DNA from: Microtetraspora glauca
GTDB taxonomy: Bacteria; Actinomycetota; Actinomycetes; Streptosporangiales; Streptosporangiaceae
DNA: 64,000 nt
NCBI GenBank assembly: GCA_001570385.1
Contig: BBYL01000034.1
Coordinates: 1 to 64,000, forward strand
Direction: 5' to 3'
The notes under the pieces were generated by a model. The model did not search any database. It worked only from the letters and a program-made list of their open reading frames with translations, and had not been told where the DNA came from. The translations under genes and the position numbers were made by a program. Below are positions 1 to 8,563 of the stretch, piece by piece (the first letter of the stretch is position 1; each line of letters opens with the position of its first letter).

Positions 1-296
1 CTATGAAGCCCGACCTCATCGTCAGCGCGGGCGACGACCTCATCGACCCCTTGGCGCTGGTCACTCCCAACCATCTCGACCAGCAGTTCCTCGTGGTCGG
101 CGCCGAACTGGCCGAGCCCACGGCGAACGTCACCGCCGCCGACTGGACCGGTGCGTCGTTCCGCGGAGAGGGGCTCGGCATGTCCTCGACGTACGATCCC
201 GCCACCTTCACCCCGGAGCGTGCGGGGCGCGCCGTACGGGCCGGTGCCGCGGCCGTGCTCAACGGCTTGACCGGTATCGTGATCTGGCTCGACTAG
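1..296 (+). CDS. C-terminal part of a BMP/Med-family substrate-binding lipoprotein (5' end outside window)
   Basis: Only the last ~97 residues are present and the frame is open to the left edge, so the ATG at position 3 is probably internal. The fragment runs from PDLIVSAGDDLIDPL through HLDQQFLVVGAELAEP to a C-terminal AVRAGAAAVLNGLTG. This resembles the end of basic-membrane-protein (BMP/Med) periplasmic-binding lipoproteins, which bind nucleosides or related solutes for ABC uptake; the family call rests on general resemblance, not on a diagnostic motif. It converges on the zinc-ribbon gene, with a shared hairpin between them. No transporter partner is visible, so the rest of any operon would lie upstream of the window. 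Confidence 0.5.
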   Translation, partial: MKPDLIVSAGDDLIDPLALVTPNHLDQQFLVVGAELAEPTANVTAADWTGASFRGEGLGMSSTYDPATFTPERAGRAVRAGAAAVLNGLTGIVIWLD

Positions 297-394
297 GGAG
301 TGTCCGACAACGCTGCCGGTCGCGAGGCGGCGGAGGAGGTCGGAGCGGAGCCTCCGGCCGAAAGCGCGATGAAGCGCGGCGAGAGGAAACGACA

Positions 395-424
395 AGGGCC
401 GCGATCCCTGAGAATCGCGGCCCT
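395..424. terminator. Bidirectional intrinsic-type hairpin between convergent genes
   Basis: A perfect 11-bp inverted repeat (AGGGCCGCGAT / ATCGCGGCCCT) with an 8-nt loop lies between the stop of the BMP-like gene and the stop of the zinc-ribbon gene. There is no strong U-tract, as is common for actinobacterial terminators. Its position suggests that it serves both strands. The rest of the 297-509 gap shows nothing recognisable. Confidence 0.6.
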
Positions 425-509
425 CGGGCTCCAGGAGCCAGGCTTCGCACCCATCGGCTCCGGGCGGTCCGGCTTCGGCCCGCCGGTTCGGCCTGCCGCT
501 CCCGGTCGT

Positions 510-782
510 TCAGCTTGAGAACAGCATGCCCACCCAGCTGCGGTCGCGGCGGTGGCCGTAGTGGCCGCCGTGACCGCCGTGCGGAGCGCCCCACCCCGGG
601 GCTCCGTGCGCGGGCGGCGGTGGCGGCGCGTAGCTCTGCTGCGCCCACTGGGTCTCCAGGCGGGTCAGCGTCTCAAGCTCGCCGTAGTCGAGGAAGATGC
701 CGCGGCAGTTGTCACACTGCTCGATGTGGATCCCGTTGCGGTCGAACGTCCGCATGTTGCCGCGGCACTTGGGGCACTGCAT
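510..782 (-). CDS. TFIIB-type zinc-ribbon protein
   Basis: A 90-residue protein with an N-terminal zinc ribbon: C3-x2-C6 and C23-x2-C26, in the arrangement CPKCRGNM...QCDNCRGIFLDYGELE, typical of the zf-TFIIB family of small bacterial proteins. The tail (residues 50-80) is low complexity and rich in Pro, Gly and His, and may bind metal or be disordered. The ATG at 782 has an AAGGAG ribosome site about 10 nt upstream; longer readings of the same frame would run into the neighbouring gene. The family's function is unknown; nucleic-acid or protein binding is inferred from the ribbon. Confidence 0.8.
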   Translation of the reverse strand: MQCPKCRGNMRTFDRNGIHIEQCDNCRGIFLDYGELETLTRLETQWAQQSYAPPPPPAHGAPGWGAPHGGHGGHYGHRRDRSWVGMLFSS

Positions 783-810
783 CAGGAATCGTCTCCTTGA
801 TCGCGTTGCT

Positions 811-868
811 GCTCCGTACTGCTTTGTATTGCATCGTGCTGCTTTGTGTTGCTTTGTGTTGCTTTGGG
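811..868. repeat. Six imperfect 10-bp tandem repeats upstream of the zinc-ribbon gene
   Basis: Consecutive decamers of the type GCTTTGTGTT (best copies 841-850 and 851-860; diverged copies at 811, 821, 831 and 861) occupy the promoter-proximal spacer of the gene at 510-782. They are AT-richer than the surroundings. A 10-bp period places each copy on the same helix face, which could suit a cooperative DNA-binding protein, but simple slippage is equally possible. Confidence 0.6.
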
Positions 869-889
869 CCACCAGGCGACCGCTTCGCC

Positions 890-2050
890 TCATGCGGGCG
901 CGGCCGCGAGGATCCTCCGGCAGGAGGAGACCAGCGCCCGCGCCGCGTCGTCGAGTGGTCGCCCGGCGCGGCTCGCCGTCGCGACCGCTGTCGCGGCCAG
1001 TTGGACGGTCAACGCCCGGGCCGGCAGGTCGAGTTCCCTCCACGGATCGTCGGCACCGACCGCGCGCCCGCCTGCGGCGATGTAGGCCCCGAGGAACCGG
1101 TCCCATGCCGAGGTGGCGAGCAGTCCGGCCGCGAACCAGGCGGCGGGCCGGGCCAGATCCCACGCGGGATCGCCGACGCCGAGATCGTCCGGGTCGATCA
1201 GCGTCCACGTCCCGCCGATCCTGACGAGCTGGCCGAGGTGCCAGTCTCCGTGCACCAGCGCGCTCCGTCCGGCCGGGTCCCGGCCTTCCGGCGGCATCGG
1301 ACGGCCCGGACGCGCCGCGTGTCCCAGCCCTTCCAGCTCTCCAGGTCCTCCCGTGGCGCCGTGGCTCCAGGGGAGCGTTCCGTACGCGCCGCGGATCTCG
1401 GGCGGGGCGTCGTCCAGCCCGTCGAGTGCGGCGACCGCGCGCACGAGGCGTGCGTGACCGCCGTCCGGGGGGAGCCCCGCGGGCAGGGGGTGGTCGTGCA
1501 GCCGGGCCAGCAGCCGCGCCCCCTCCTCCCACGGGGCGTGGTCGTCGCCGGCCTCCAGATCCGCGGGGGTCAGCGGCTCGCCCGCCGGCCAGATCGTGAC
1601 GAGCCGGGTGCCCAGCCGCTCCAGGCGGAGAGGGGCGAGCATCAGGCCGGGCAGCCGCCCGGCGGCATCCAGCCGGATGCGTAGGTCCGCCTCGGAGGTC
1701 CTCTCGGGATGCGCCTTCAGCACCACATCGCCCACCCGGACCACCACGACTCCGGTGGCGTCGCCCCGCGCGGCGGCGCCGGACCCCTGCTTGAGCACTG
1801 TCACCGGGCCCTCGTGAGGTGCGAGCCGGACGAGATCGCTGATCAGTTCGGCGGTGGTCCGTCCGAGTCCTGCCGCAGGCCGTTCGAGCCCTCCGGGGGA
1901 CCGCCCGCCGGCAGCCCCCGCCGTCTGTGCCTCGCCCGGGTCCGGGGGGCCGGCCGGGTCTCCGTCCGGGGGTGCCGCGTCCGCCGCTCCGGCGGTGGGG
2001 GACACTCCGTCGCGCGAGGCGATCGGAGCCGGTGCCGACAGTTCGATCAC
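890..2050 (-). CDS. Aminoglycoside phosphotransferase (APH)-fold kinase
   Basis: This is a protein-kinase-like small-molecule phosphotransferase of the APH/choline kinase fold. The catalytic loop is HGDWHLGQ near residue 267 and the metal-binding loop is IDPDDLG about 18 residues later; VVLKAHPER near residue 110 carries the probable ATP-binding lysine. The first ~60 residues are Ala/Pro/Gly-rich and are probably disordered or not translated. The GTG at 2050 is the longest start, and a start nearer residue 60 is possible. The substrate cannot be told from sequence, and an antibiotic target should not be assumed. It is divergent from the LLM oxidoreductase, with only 22 bp between the starts. 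Confidence 0.7.
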   Translation of the reverse strand: MIELSAPAPIASRDGVSPTAGAADAAPPDGDPAGPPDPGEAQTAGAAGGRSPGGLERPAAGLGRTTAELISDLVRLAPHEGPVTVLKQGSGAAARGDATGVVVVRVGDVVLKAHPERTSEADLRIRLDAAGRLPGLMLAPLRLERLGTRLVTIWPAGEPLTPADLEAGDDHAPWEEGARLLARLHDHPLPAGLPPDGGHARLVRAVAALDGLDDAPPEIRGAYGTLPWSHGATGGPGELEGLGHAARPGRPMPPEGRDPAGRSALVHGDWHLGQLVRIGGTWTLIDPDDLGVGDPAWDLARPAAWFAAGLLATSAWDRFLGAYIAAGGRAVGADDPWRELDLPARALTVQLAATAVATASRAGRPLDDAARALVSSCRRILAAAPA

Positions 2051-2072
2051 GCGTTCAGCCTATGGTGCCTGT

Positions 2073-2972
2073 ATGAAGATTGGCTTCGCCGTACCGGTCT
2101 CGGGCTCGTGGGCGACACCGGGGAACATGAAGCGCATCGCGCGCCGTGCCGAGGAACTGGGCTACCACGAGGTGTGGACCTTCCAGCGGTTGCTCTATCC
2201 GGTCGGCCACCCGATGGGGCCGGTGTACCGGAGCGTCCAGGATCCGATCGTCAGCCTGTCCTACCTGGCGGGCTTCACCGCCCGCATCCGGCTCGGCGTC
2301 GCGGTGCTGAACCTGCCGTTCGTCTCTCCCGCTCTGATGGCCAAGCAGCTCGCCACCCTCCAGGACGTGTCGGGAGGGCGGCTCGACGTCGGGCTCGGCC
2401 TCGGCTGGCTTCCGGAGGAGTTCCTGGCGTCCGGCGTGCCGATGGAACGCCGTGGCAGGCGAGGGGAGGAGTACGTCGAGATCCTCCGCCGCCTCTGGAC
2501 GGAGGACGTGGTGGAGCACAAGGGCGAGTTCTACGAACTGCCGCCCATTCATCAGGATCCGAAGCCCGTCCCGGCGCCGCCGATCCTGATGGGGGGCACG
2601 GCCGCCGTGGCGCTCCGGAGGGCGGGGAGGATCGCCGACGGGTGGATCAGTTCCAGCCGCGCCGATCTGGGCGCGATCGACGAGCAGATCGCCGTCGTCA
2701 AGGACGCGGCACGCGAGGCGGGGCGTGATCCCGGCAGGCTGCGCTTCGTCTGCCGGGGAGTCACCCGGGTACGCGCGACCGACGAGGGGCCGCTCGCCGG
2801 TTCCTACGAGAAGATCCGCGCCGATGTGGCGGCCCTCGGGGCGAAGGGCGTGACGGAGGTCTTCCACGATCTCAACTTCGACCCGGAGATCGGCAACCCG
2901 GACGCGGATCCCGCCGAGTCGATGCGCCGGGCCGAGGAGGCGCTCGAAGCGCTCGCCCCCACTCCGTCCTGA
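2073..2972 (+). CDS. LLM-class (luciferase-like) F420-dependent oxidoreductase
   Basis: A 299-residue TIM-barrel protein of the bacterial luciferase superfamily. Typical segments are the N-terminal MKIGFAVPVSGSW, the central SGGRLDVGLGLGWLPEEF (about residues 105-122) and PPILMGGTAAVALRRAGRIADGW (about 168-190). In actinobacteria such proteins commonly use F420, as in the TIGR03619-like group, and reduce or oxidise small organic substrates; cofactor and substrate are inferred. The ATG at 2073 was chosen because homology starts exactly there; a longer reading upstream would overlap the divergent kinase gene. It stands alone, convergent with the next LLM gene. Confidence 0.82.
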   Translation: MKIGFAVPVSGSWATPGNMKRIARRAEELGYHEVWTFQRLLYPVGHPMGPVYRSVQDPIVSLSYLAGFTARIRLGVAVLNLPFVSPALMAKQLATLQDVSGGRLDVGLGLGWLPEEFLASGVPMERRGRRGEEYVEILRRLWTEDVVEHKGEFYELPPIHQDPKPVPAPPILMGGTAAVALRRAGRIADGWISSSRADLGAIDEQIAVVKDAAREAGRDPGRLRFVCRGVTRVRATDEGPLAGSYEKIRADVAALGAKGVTEVFHDLNFDPEIGNPDADPAESMRRAEEALEALAPTPS

Positions 2973-3009
2973 CCTGCGCCCCGGCGGGCGCGTCGCCTCG
3001 CCCGCCGGG

Positions 3010-4056
3010 CTATGCCGTCATGCCGTGGACCCGGGCGATGAGCTCGTAGGAACGCAGCCGTGCCTCGGCGCCGTGCACCATCGTGGTGATCATGAGTTCG
3101 TCGGCGCCGGTGCGCTTGCGCAGCTCGTCCAGACCCGCGCGGACGCCCTCGGCGTCTCCGTGCACCACGTTGGACAGCCGCTCGCGGACGAAGTCCGTCT
3201 CCATCGGGGTGAACGGGTACGCCTCGGCGGTCTCCGGTGAGGGGAACAGGCCCGGCTTGCCGCGGCGCATGCGCAGCCACGACAGCGCGCCCGGCATGGC
3301 CTGGCGGAGCGCCTCCGCCTCCGTGTCCGCCGCGACGGCCGCCACACCGATCAGCGCGTACGGCTCCGCGAGCACCTCGGACGGCCGGAACGAGGACCGG
3401 TAGAGGTCGAGCGCGGGCTCGGTGTTCTCCGCGCTGAAGTGGTGGGCGAAGGCGAACGGCAGCCCGAGCAGCCCGGCCAGCCTGGCGCTGAATCCGCTGG
3501 ATCCGAGCAGCCAGATGGGCGGCCGGTCGTCGGTCCTGGGGATCGCCTGGATCCGCGCGTACGGATGGTCCTCGGGGAACGCGCCGTCGAGGAAGGCGGT
3601 CAGCTCGGCCACCTGCTGGGGGAACTCGTTCGGATCGATGTCGGCGGAGCGGCGCAGGGCGTTCGCGGTCGCCATGTCGGTGCCCGGCGCGCGGCCGAGG
3701 CCGAGGTCGATCCGGCCGGGATGCAGCGCGTGCAGCGTGCCGAACTGTTCGGCGACGACCAGCGGAGCGTGGTTGGGCAGCATGACGCCGCCGGAGCCGA
3801 CCCTGATCGTGCGCGTCGCCGCCGCCAGATGGGCGATGATCACGGCGGGGGAGGAGCTGGCCACGCCGGGCATGCCGTGGTGTTCGGCGACCCAGATGCG
3901 GTGGTAGCCCCACTCCTCGGCGCGTCGGGCCAGCTCGGTGCTCGCCCGGAGCGAGTCGGCGGGAGTGCTTCCCTCGCCGACGGTCGCGAGTTCGAGGATC
4001 GACAAGGGGGCGTCGGCCGTCCCGCGCGGGACGCCGCGAATGATGTCCGTGGTCAC
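3010..4056 (-). CDS. LLM-class flavin-dependent oxidoreductase (YhbW/MsnO8-like)
   Basis: A 348-residue luciferase-like monooxygenase of the FMN-type subgroup. Conserved blocks include RAEEWGYHRIWVAEHHGMPG (about residues 46-65), TRTIRVGSGGVMLPNHAPLVVAEQFGTL and LHPGRIDLGLGRAPGTD (about 113-129). The AEHH motif and the length match the COG2141/YhbW-type family, whose members oxidise varied small molecules with reduced flavin. The two adjacent LLM genes are convergent and belong to different subfamilies, so they are not a recent duplication. The start is the ATG at 4056. Confidence 0.82.
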   Translation of the reverse strand: MTTDIIRGVPRGTADAPLSILELATVGEGSTPADSLRASTELARRAEEWGYHRIWVAEHHGMPGVASSSPAVIIAHLAAATRTIRVGSGGVMLPNHAPLVVAEQFGTLHALHPGRIDLGLGRAPGTDMATANALRRSADIDPNEFPQQVAELTAFLDGAFPEDHPYARIQAIPRTDDRPPIWLLGSSGFSARLAGLLGLPFAFAHHFSAENTEPALDLYRSSFRPSEVLAEPYALIGVAAVAADTEAEALRQAMPGALSWLRMRRGKPGLFPSPETAEAYPFTPMETDFVRERLSNVVHGDAEGVRAGLDELRKRTGADELMITTMVHGAEARLRSYELIARVHGMTA

Positions 4057-4151
4057 GCCCCGAACAACCGGAGCGGTTTTCCGTTTATTTCGGATATCTC
4101 GGTCTTTTTGCTGTCACGGTGTGTCCGCGATCCGCCGACGCGGCCGCCGGC

Positions 4152-4197
4152 GCCGTGATCACACGAAGCCCTCGGAGGGACCCCGCGTGATCACGGC
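4152..4197 (-). terminator. Hairpin downstream of the amino-acid ABC operon
   Basis: An 11-bp perfect inverted repeat, GCCGTGATCAC (4152-4162) against GTGATCACGGC (4187-4197), flanks a 24-nt loop directly after the stop codon of the ATPase gene. There is no U-tract. It probably ends the three-gene importer transcript. Confidence 0.5.
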
Positions 4198-4211
4198 CGG
4201 CTCGGACCGGT

Positions 4212-5000
4212 TCAGAGGACCTTGGACAGGAACGCCTGCGTACGGGCGTGCTGGGGATTGGCCAGCACCTCGCGCGGGACGCCCTGCTCGACCACCACGC
4301 CGCCGTCCATGAAGACCAGCGAGTCGCCGACCTCTCTGGCGAAGCCCATCTCGTGGGTGACGACCACCATGGTCATGCCCTCTCGGGCCAGGTCGCGCAT
4401 GACGTCCAGGACCTCGCCGACGAGCTCCGGGTCCAGGGCGGAGGTGGGCTCGTCGAACAGCATGAGCTTGGGCTGCATCGCGAGCGCCCGCGCGATGGCG
4501 ACGCGCTGCTGCTGCCCGCCGGACAGCTGTGAGGGATAGTTGCCCATCCGGTCGGACAGGCCCACCCGCTCCATCAGCTGCTCGGCCCTGGCCTTGGCCG
4601 CGTCCCGGCTCTCGCCCTTGACCAGGATCGGCGCCTCCATGACGTTCTGCAGCGCGGTCATGTGAGGGAAGAGGTTGAACCGCTGGAACACCATGCCGAT
4701 GTCCCTGCGCTGCGCGGCGACCTCCTTCTCGCGGAGCTCGTACAGCTTGTCGCCGCGCTGGCGGTAGCCGACGAGGTGCCCGTCGACCCACAGCCGGCCC
4801 GCGTCGATCTTCTCCAGGTGGTTGATGCAGCGCAGGAAGGTGGACTTCCCGGATCCGGAAGGACCGACGACGCACATCACCTCGCCCTGCCGTACCTGCA
4901 GGTCGATGCCCTTGAGGACCTCCACGTGGCCGAAGTTCTTGCAGACCTGCTCGGCCTTCACCATCAGGTCGCCCATCGGCATGTCCGTCTGTTCGCTCAC
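4212..5000 (-). CDS. Polar amino-acid ABC transporter, ATP-binding protein
   Basis: The cytoplasmic ATPase of a polar amino-acid uptake system (GlnQ/HisP type). It has Walker A GPSGSGKST, Q-loop VFQRFNLFPHMT, signature LSGGQQQR, Walker B LMLFDEPTSALDP and switch HEMGFAREV, all at the spacing of this family. I start it at the GTG at 5000, which overlaps the permease stop by 3 bases (GTGA) and gives 262 residues; the in-frame ATG at 4982 is the alternative. It is the last gene of the binding protein-permease-ATPase operon, which is tightly packed and therefore probably one transcript. Confidence 0.88.
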   Translation of the reverse strand: MSEQTDMPMGDLMVKAEQVCKNFGHVEVLKGIDLQVRQGEVMCVVGPSGSGKSTFLRCINHLEKIDAGRLWVDGHLVGYRQRGDKLYELREKEVAAQRRDIGMVFQRFNLFPHMTALQNVMEAPILVKGESRDAAKARAEQLMERVGLSDRMGNYPSQLSGGQQQRVAIARALAMQPKLMLFDEPTSALDPELVGEVLDVMRDLAREGMTMVVVTHEMGFAREVGDSLVFMDGGVVVEQGVPREVLANPQHARTQAFLSKVL

Positions 5001-5851
5001 CGGGAGTACCCCTTGCCGTAGTAGCGCTCGAGGTAGTGCTGCCCGATCATCATGATCGACGAAAGGAACAGGTACCAGAGGCAGGCCATGACCAGCATGG
5101 GGATGATCTGGTAGGTGTGCGAGTAGATGTTCTGCACGGTGAACGTCAGTTCCAGGTACGGGATGGCCGCGACCAGGGCGGTGTTCTTCAGCATCGAGAT
5201 CGCCTCGTTGCCGGTGGGCGGTGCGATCACTCGCATGGCCTGGGGCAGGATGATCCGGCGCAGCGTCTGCGGCCTGGTCAGGCCGAGCGCGCTGGCCGCC
5301 TCCTGCTGGCCCTCGTCCACCGACTGTATGCCACCGCGCACGATCTCGGCCATGTAGGCCGCCTCGTTGAAGATCAGACCGAGTGCCGCCGCCGCGGCCG
5401 CGCTGTACAGCGCGTTGGTCTGCGCGGTGACGAACTCCGGGCCGAACGGGATGCCGAGGCCGAGGGTGGGGAAGAGGGCTCCGATGTTGCCCCAGATCAG
5501 CAACTGGGTGAACAGCGGCGTGCCGCGGAAGACCCAGATGTACAGCCAGGCCGCGCCGCGCAGCAGCGGGTTGGCGGACAGCCGCATCAGCGCGAGCATG
5601 ATGCCGAGGACGACACCGCCGACCATGGCGGCGACGGTCAGCCAGATCGTGTTGCGCACACCACCGAGGACCGCGGGCGAGAACAGGTACTTGAGCTGCT
5701 CGGCCCAGTTGTACGCCTCGTTGGTGACCAGATTGTTGATCAGCATCGCGGCCAGCACCGCGACCGCCACCCCGGCCACCCAGCGGCCGGGGTGACGCAC
5801 CGGTACGGCTTTGACCGCCGCGGGACGCGGCTCTGTTTCGCCGACCGACAT
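4997..5851 (-). CDS. Polar amino-acid ABC transporter, permease
   Basis: A 284-residue inner-membrane permease of the His/Glu/Gln/Arg/opine family. The EAA-type loop that contacts the ATPase reads EAASALGLTRPQTLRRIILPQ (about residues 208-228), followed by MRVIAPPTGNEAISMLKNTALVAAI. It has several hydrophobic segments, starting with VAGVAVAVLAAMLI at residues 27-40 and then a long periplasmic stretch. Members usually work as homodimers or as paired permeases; only one permease gene is present, so a homodimer is likely. It starts 3 bp after the binding-protein gene. Confidence 0.88.
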   Translation of the reverse strand: MSVGETEPRPAAVKAVPVRHPGRWVAGVAVAVLAAMLINNLVTNEAYNWAEQLKYLFSPAVLGGVRNTIWLTVAAMVGGVVLGIMLALMRLSANPLLRGAAWLYIWVFRGTPLFTQLLIWGNIGALFPTLGLGIPFGPEFVTAQTNALYSAAAAAALGLIFNEAAYMAEIVRGGIQSVDEGQQEAASALGLTRPQTLRRIILPQAMRVIAPPTGNEAISMLKNTALVAAIPYLELTFTVQNIYSHTYQIIPMLVMACLWYLFLSSIMMIGQHYLERYYGKGYSR

Positions 5852-5854
5852 GGA

Positions 5855-6766
5855 TCAGCCGCCGGCGCCGTTGATCACCGGGGTGGTGATGGCGCCGTCC
5901 TGGACGCCCCACTTCTCAAGGATCTTCGTGTAGGTACCGTCCGCGATGAGCTCCTTGAGCGCGCCGAGGACCGCGTCCTTCATCGTGCCCGAGTTCTTCC
6001 CGATGGCGAAGCCGTAGGGGGCCGCGTCGTAGACCTGCCCGATGACCTCGAGCTTGTCACCGGTCTCCTTGACGGCGTAGCCGACGATGGGGGAGTCGGC
6101 GAGCATGCCGTCGATCTTGCCGGAGACCAGGTCCGCGTTGACCTCGGTCTGCCCCTTGCGCACGACCTGCTCGATCGCGGGCTTGCCGTCCTTGACGCAC
6201 TTCTCGCTACGGGCCTTGATGTCGTCGACCTCGACCGTGCCCTGCTGGACGCCGATCTTCTTGCCGCAGGCGTCGTCGGGGTTGACGCCCTTGGGGTTGC
6301 CCTTCAGCGCGGCCCACGAGACACCGGCCGAGTAGTACGTCACGAAGTCGACGACCTTCTCGCGCTCGGGGTTGTCGGTGAACGACGAGACGCCGAGCTC
6401 GTACTTGCCGGACTGGATGCCCGGAATGATCGTGTCGAAGCCGGCGTTCTGGAAGTCGGCCTTGAGACCGAGCTTGGCGGCGAGCGCCTCGCCCAGCTCG
6501 ACCTCCCAGCCGACGATCTTCTGGGTGGCCGGGTCGACGGACTCGTTGGGCGGGTAGGAGGCGTCGCTGCCGATGAGGATCTTTCCGTCCGCCGCGATGT
6601 TCTCCGGTACGAGCTTGGCGAGCGTGCTCTGGGCGCTGGGTGCCGGAGCGGCGGTGTCAGTCCCGGCGGTGTCGTCGCCGCCGCACGCCGAGAGGGTGAG
6701 CCCCGCGGCGATGGCCAGCGCGCCGACCGCCGCGATACGGCGCCGCGTGATTGATCGTGGAAGCAC
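5855..6766 (-). CDS. Amino-acid ABC transporter substrate-binding lipoprotein
   Basis: An extracytoplasmic binding protein of about 303 residues. It begins with a positively charged signal peptide (RSITRRR), a hydrophobic core and the lipobox LSAC near residues 26-29, then an acidic Gly/Asp/Thr linker. The mature part has family-3 (SBP_bac_3) features: ILIGSDASYPPNES, GWEVELGEALAAKLG, GIQSGKYELGVSSFTDNPERE and IDGMLADSPIVGYAV. The GTG at 6766 was chosen because AAGGAG stands about 7 nt upstream and the signal peptide follows at once; the longer reading from 6886 adds an unrelated leader. It is first in the operon, as usual for high-expression binding proteins. The ligand is probably a polar amino acid; which one is unknown. 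Confidence 0.87.
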   Translation of the reverse strand: MLPRSITRRRIAAVGALAIAAGLTLSACGGDDTAGTDTAAPAPSAQSTLAKLVPENIAADGKILIGSDASYPPNESVDPATQKIVGWEVELGEALAAKLGLKADFQNAGFDTIIPGIQSGKYELGVSSFTDNPEREKVVDFVTYYSAGVSWAALKGNPKGVNPDDACGKKIGVQQGTVEVDDIKARSEKCVKDGKPAIEQVVRKGQTEVNADLVSGKIDGMLADSPIVGYAVKETGDKLEVIGQVYDAAPYGFAIGKNSGTMKDAVLGALKELIADGTYTKILEKWGVQDGAITTPVINGAGG

Positions 6767-7081
6767 GAGGCACTCCTTGGTTCCTTCGGCCGGCTCGCGC
6801 CCGGCCGTGCGTGGGGATTCGGCCTGGTGGTGCCGGTAACCGGTGCCCGGAGCGATGGTGACGCCTCGGTCTCTGGAAACGGACACCAGGGTGAACTCTC
6901 CTCGAATGGTTTTTCGGGATGGGACACGTTATCCCAGATGTAGGAAACGTCCGCAACCCTTCCGGTGGGTCAGTCGTGTTAACGACGATCTTCCGGACCC
7001 CGTGGCGTCCGGCCGCCGGCCCCCGCCCCCTTGCCCGCACGCGTCTCGCGGGCCCGGCACGCTCCCTGACATGCTGGAGGC

Positions 7082-7861
7082 ATGAGTGAGGGTAAAGCGA
7101 TCGAATGCTGGCTGTCGGACATGGACGGTGTGCTGGTTCACGAGGGGCATCCGGTGCCGGGTGCCGACGAGTTCATCACCAAACTGCGCGAGACGGGACG
7201 ACGCTTTCTCGTGCTCACCAACAACTCCATCTACACCCCCCGTGATCTGTCCGTACGGCTTCGCGCCGCCGGCCTTGACGTCCCGCCGGAGTCCATCTGG
7301 ACATCGGCCCTCGCGACCGCGGCGTTCCTGGCGAGCCAGCGTCCCGAGGGCTCCGCGTACGTCATCGGCGAGGCGGGGCTGACCACCGCGCTGCACCAGT
7401 CGGGGTACGTGCTGACCGACCTCGACCCCGACTACGTGGTGCTCGGGGAGACCCGGACCTACAGTTTCACGTCGATAACGCGGGCGATCCGGCTGATCGA
7501 GAACGGCGCCAGGTTCATCGCCACGAACCCGGACCCGGTCGGGCCGTCGAACGAGGGCTCTCTTCCGGCCTGCGGCGCCGTCGCCGCCCTGATCACCAAG
7601 GCCACCGGTGTCGAGCCGTACTTCGTGGGCAAGCCGAACCCCATGATGATGCGCAGCGCGCTGAACCGGATCGACGCGCACAGCGAGAACACCGCCATGA
7701 TCGGCGACCGGATGGACACCGACGTGGTCTGCGGCATGGAGGCGGGCCTGCACACGATCCTGGTGCTGACCGGAGTGACGCAGAAGGACCAGATCGACCG
7801 GTTCCCCTTCCGCCCATCACAGGTGGTCAACTCGGTCGCCGACCTGATCGATGCCGTCTGA
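7082..7861 (+). CDS. HAD-IIA family phosphatase (NagD-like)
   Basis: A 259-residue haloacid-dehalogenase hydrolase of subclass IIA. Motif I is SDMDGVLVHEG (nucleophile Asp near residue 13), motif II LVLTNNS, motif III Lys in FVGKPNP, and motif IV MIGDRMDTDV with GMEAGLHTILVLTG. These match NagD/phosphoglycolate-phosphatase-like enzymes that dephosphorylate small phosphorylated metabolites in the cytoplasm; the substrate is not predictable. The ATG at 7082 follows a CTGGAGG ribosome site. It stands alone, divergent from the amino-acid importer across a 0.3-kb spacer. Confidence 0.85.
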   Translation: MSEGKAIECWLSDMDGVLVHEGHPVPGADEFITKLRETGRRFLVLTNNSIYTPRDLSVRLRAAGLDVPPESIWTSALATAAFLASQRPEGSAYVIGEAGLTTALHQSGYVLTDLDPDYVVLGETRTYSFTSITRAIRLIENGARFIATNPDPVGPSNEGSLPACGAVAALITKATGVEPYFVGKPNPMMMRSALNRIDAHSENTAMIGDRMDTDVVCGMEAGLHTILVLTGVTQKDQIDRFPFRPSQVVNSVADLIDAV

Positions 7862-7915
7862 GTTGCCGTTCGATTCCTGCCACGGCCTGGCAGGATCGGC
7901 TGCGAAGCTGGCCCC

Positions 7916-8557
7916 ATGAACCACGTTTACCTGGAGCTGGGACCGAAGAAGGTCTTCGCCTGCTCGCTCGACTGGCCCGGCTGGTGCCGGATCGGCCGAT
8001 CGGAGGAGTCGGCGCTGGACGCCCTGACCGACTACGCGCCGCGCTATCGCGTGATCGCCGAGAGGGCGGGGCTGGCGTTCTCGCCCGGGGACCCGGTCGT
8101 GGTCGAGCGGGTTCCGGGGACCTCGACCACGGACTTCGGCGCCCCGGACGCGGTTCCCGAGGCCGACGCCGCCCCCTTGGACGCGGCGGAGGCCGGGCGC
8201 GGGGTCGCGCTGATGCGGGCCGCCTGGGAGATCTTCGACGAGGTGACCGCGGTCTCACCCGAGGAACTGCGCAAGGGCCCGAGGGGCGGCGGCCGGGACC
8301 GCGACCCGATGGTCGCCCACGTGGTCGAGGCGGAACGCGCCTACGCCCGCAAGGTCGGTGTACGGCACAAGCCGTTCCACGGCGACCGGGAGGCCAGGGA
8401 CGCCATGCGCGCCGAACTGGCGGACACCCTCGTCCGTCCGGGTGACGCCGTGACGGGCCCGGCCGTGCCGGGCGGCTGGCCGGTCCGTTACGCGGTCCGC
8501 CGCATCACCTGGCACGTCATCGACCACATCTGGGAGATGGAGGACCGCCGGTACTGA
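7916..8557 (+). CDS. Conserved hypothetical protein with DinB-like C-terminal helix region
   Basis: A 213-residue soluble protein that I do not recognise as a named family. The N-terminal ~60 residues resemble a HicB-like/RNase-H-like small alpha-beta fold (YLELGPKKVFACSLDWPGWCRIGRSEESAL). The rest looks like a four-helix DinB-type domain, with an aspartate/histidine-bearing MVAHVVEAERAYARKVG and a C-terminal WHVIDHIWEMEDR. DinB-fold proteins often bind a divalent metal through three His; only the two C-terminal His are convincing here. It is convergent with the NUDIX gene, 6 bp between stops. Function unknown. Confidence 0.6.
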   Translation: MNHVYLELGPKKVFACSLDWPGWCRIGRSEESALDALTDYAPRYRVIAERAGLAFSPGDPVVVERVPGTSTTDFGAPDAVPEADAAPLDAAEAGRGVALMRAAWEIFDEVTAVSPEELRKGPRGGGRDRDPMVAHVVEAERAYARKVGVRHKPFHGDREARDAMRAELADTLVRPGDAVTGPAVPGGWPVRYAVRRITWHVIDHIWEMEDRRY

Positions 8558-8563
8558 CCCCGG

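Noticed and set aside
890..2050. An aminoglycoside-resistance gene
   Set aside because: The APH fold alone does not show resistance; there is no match to a named resistance enzyme and the context is housekeeping.
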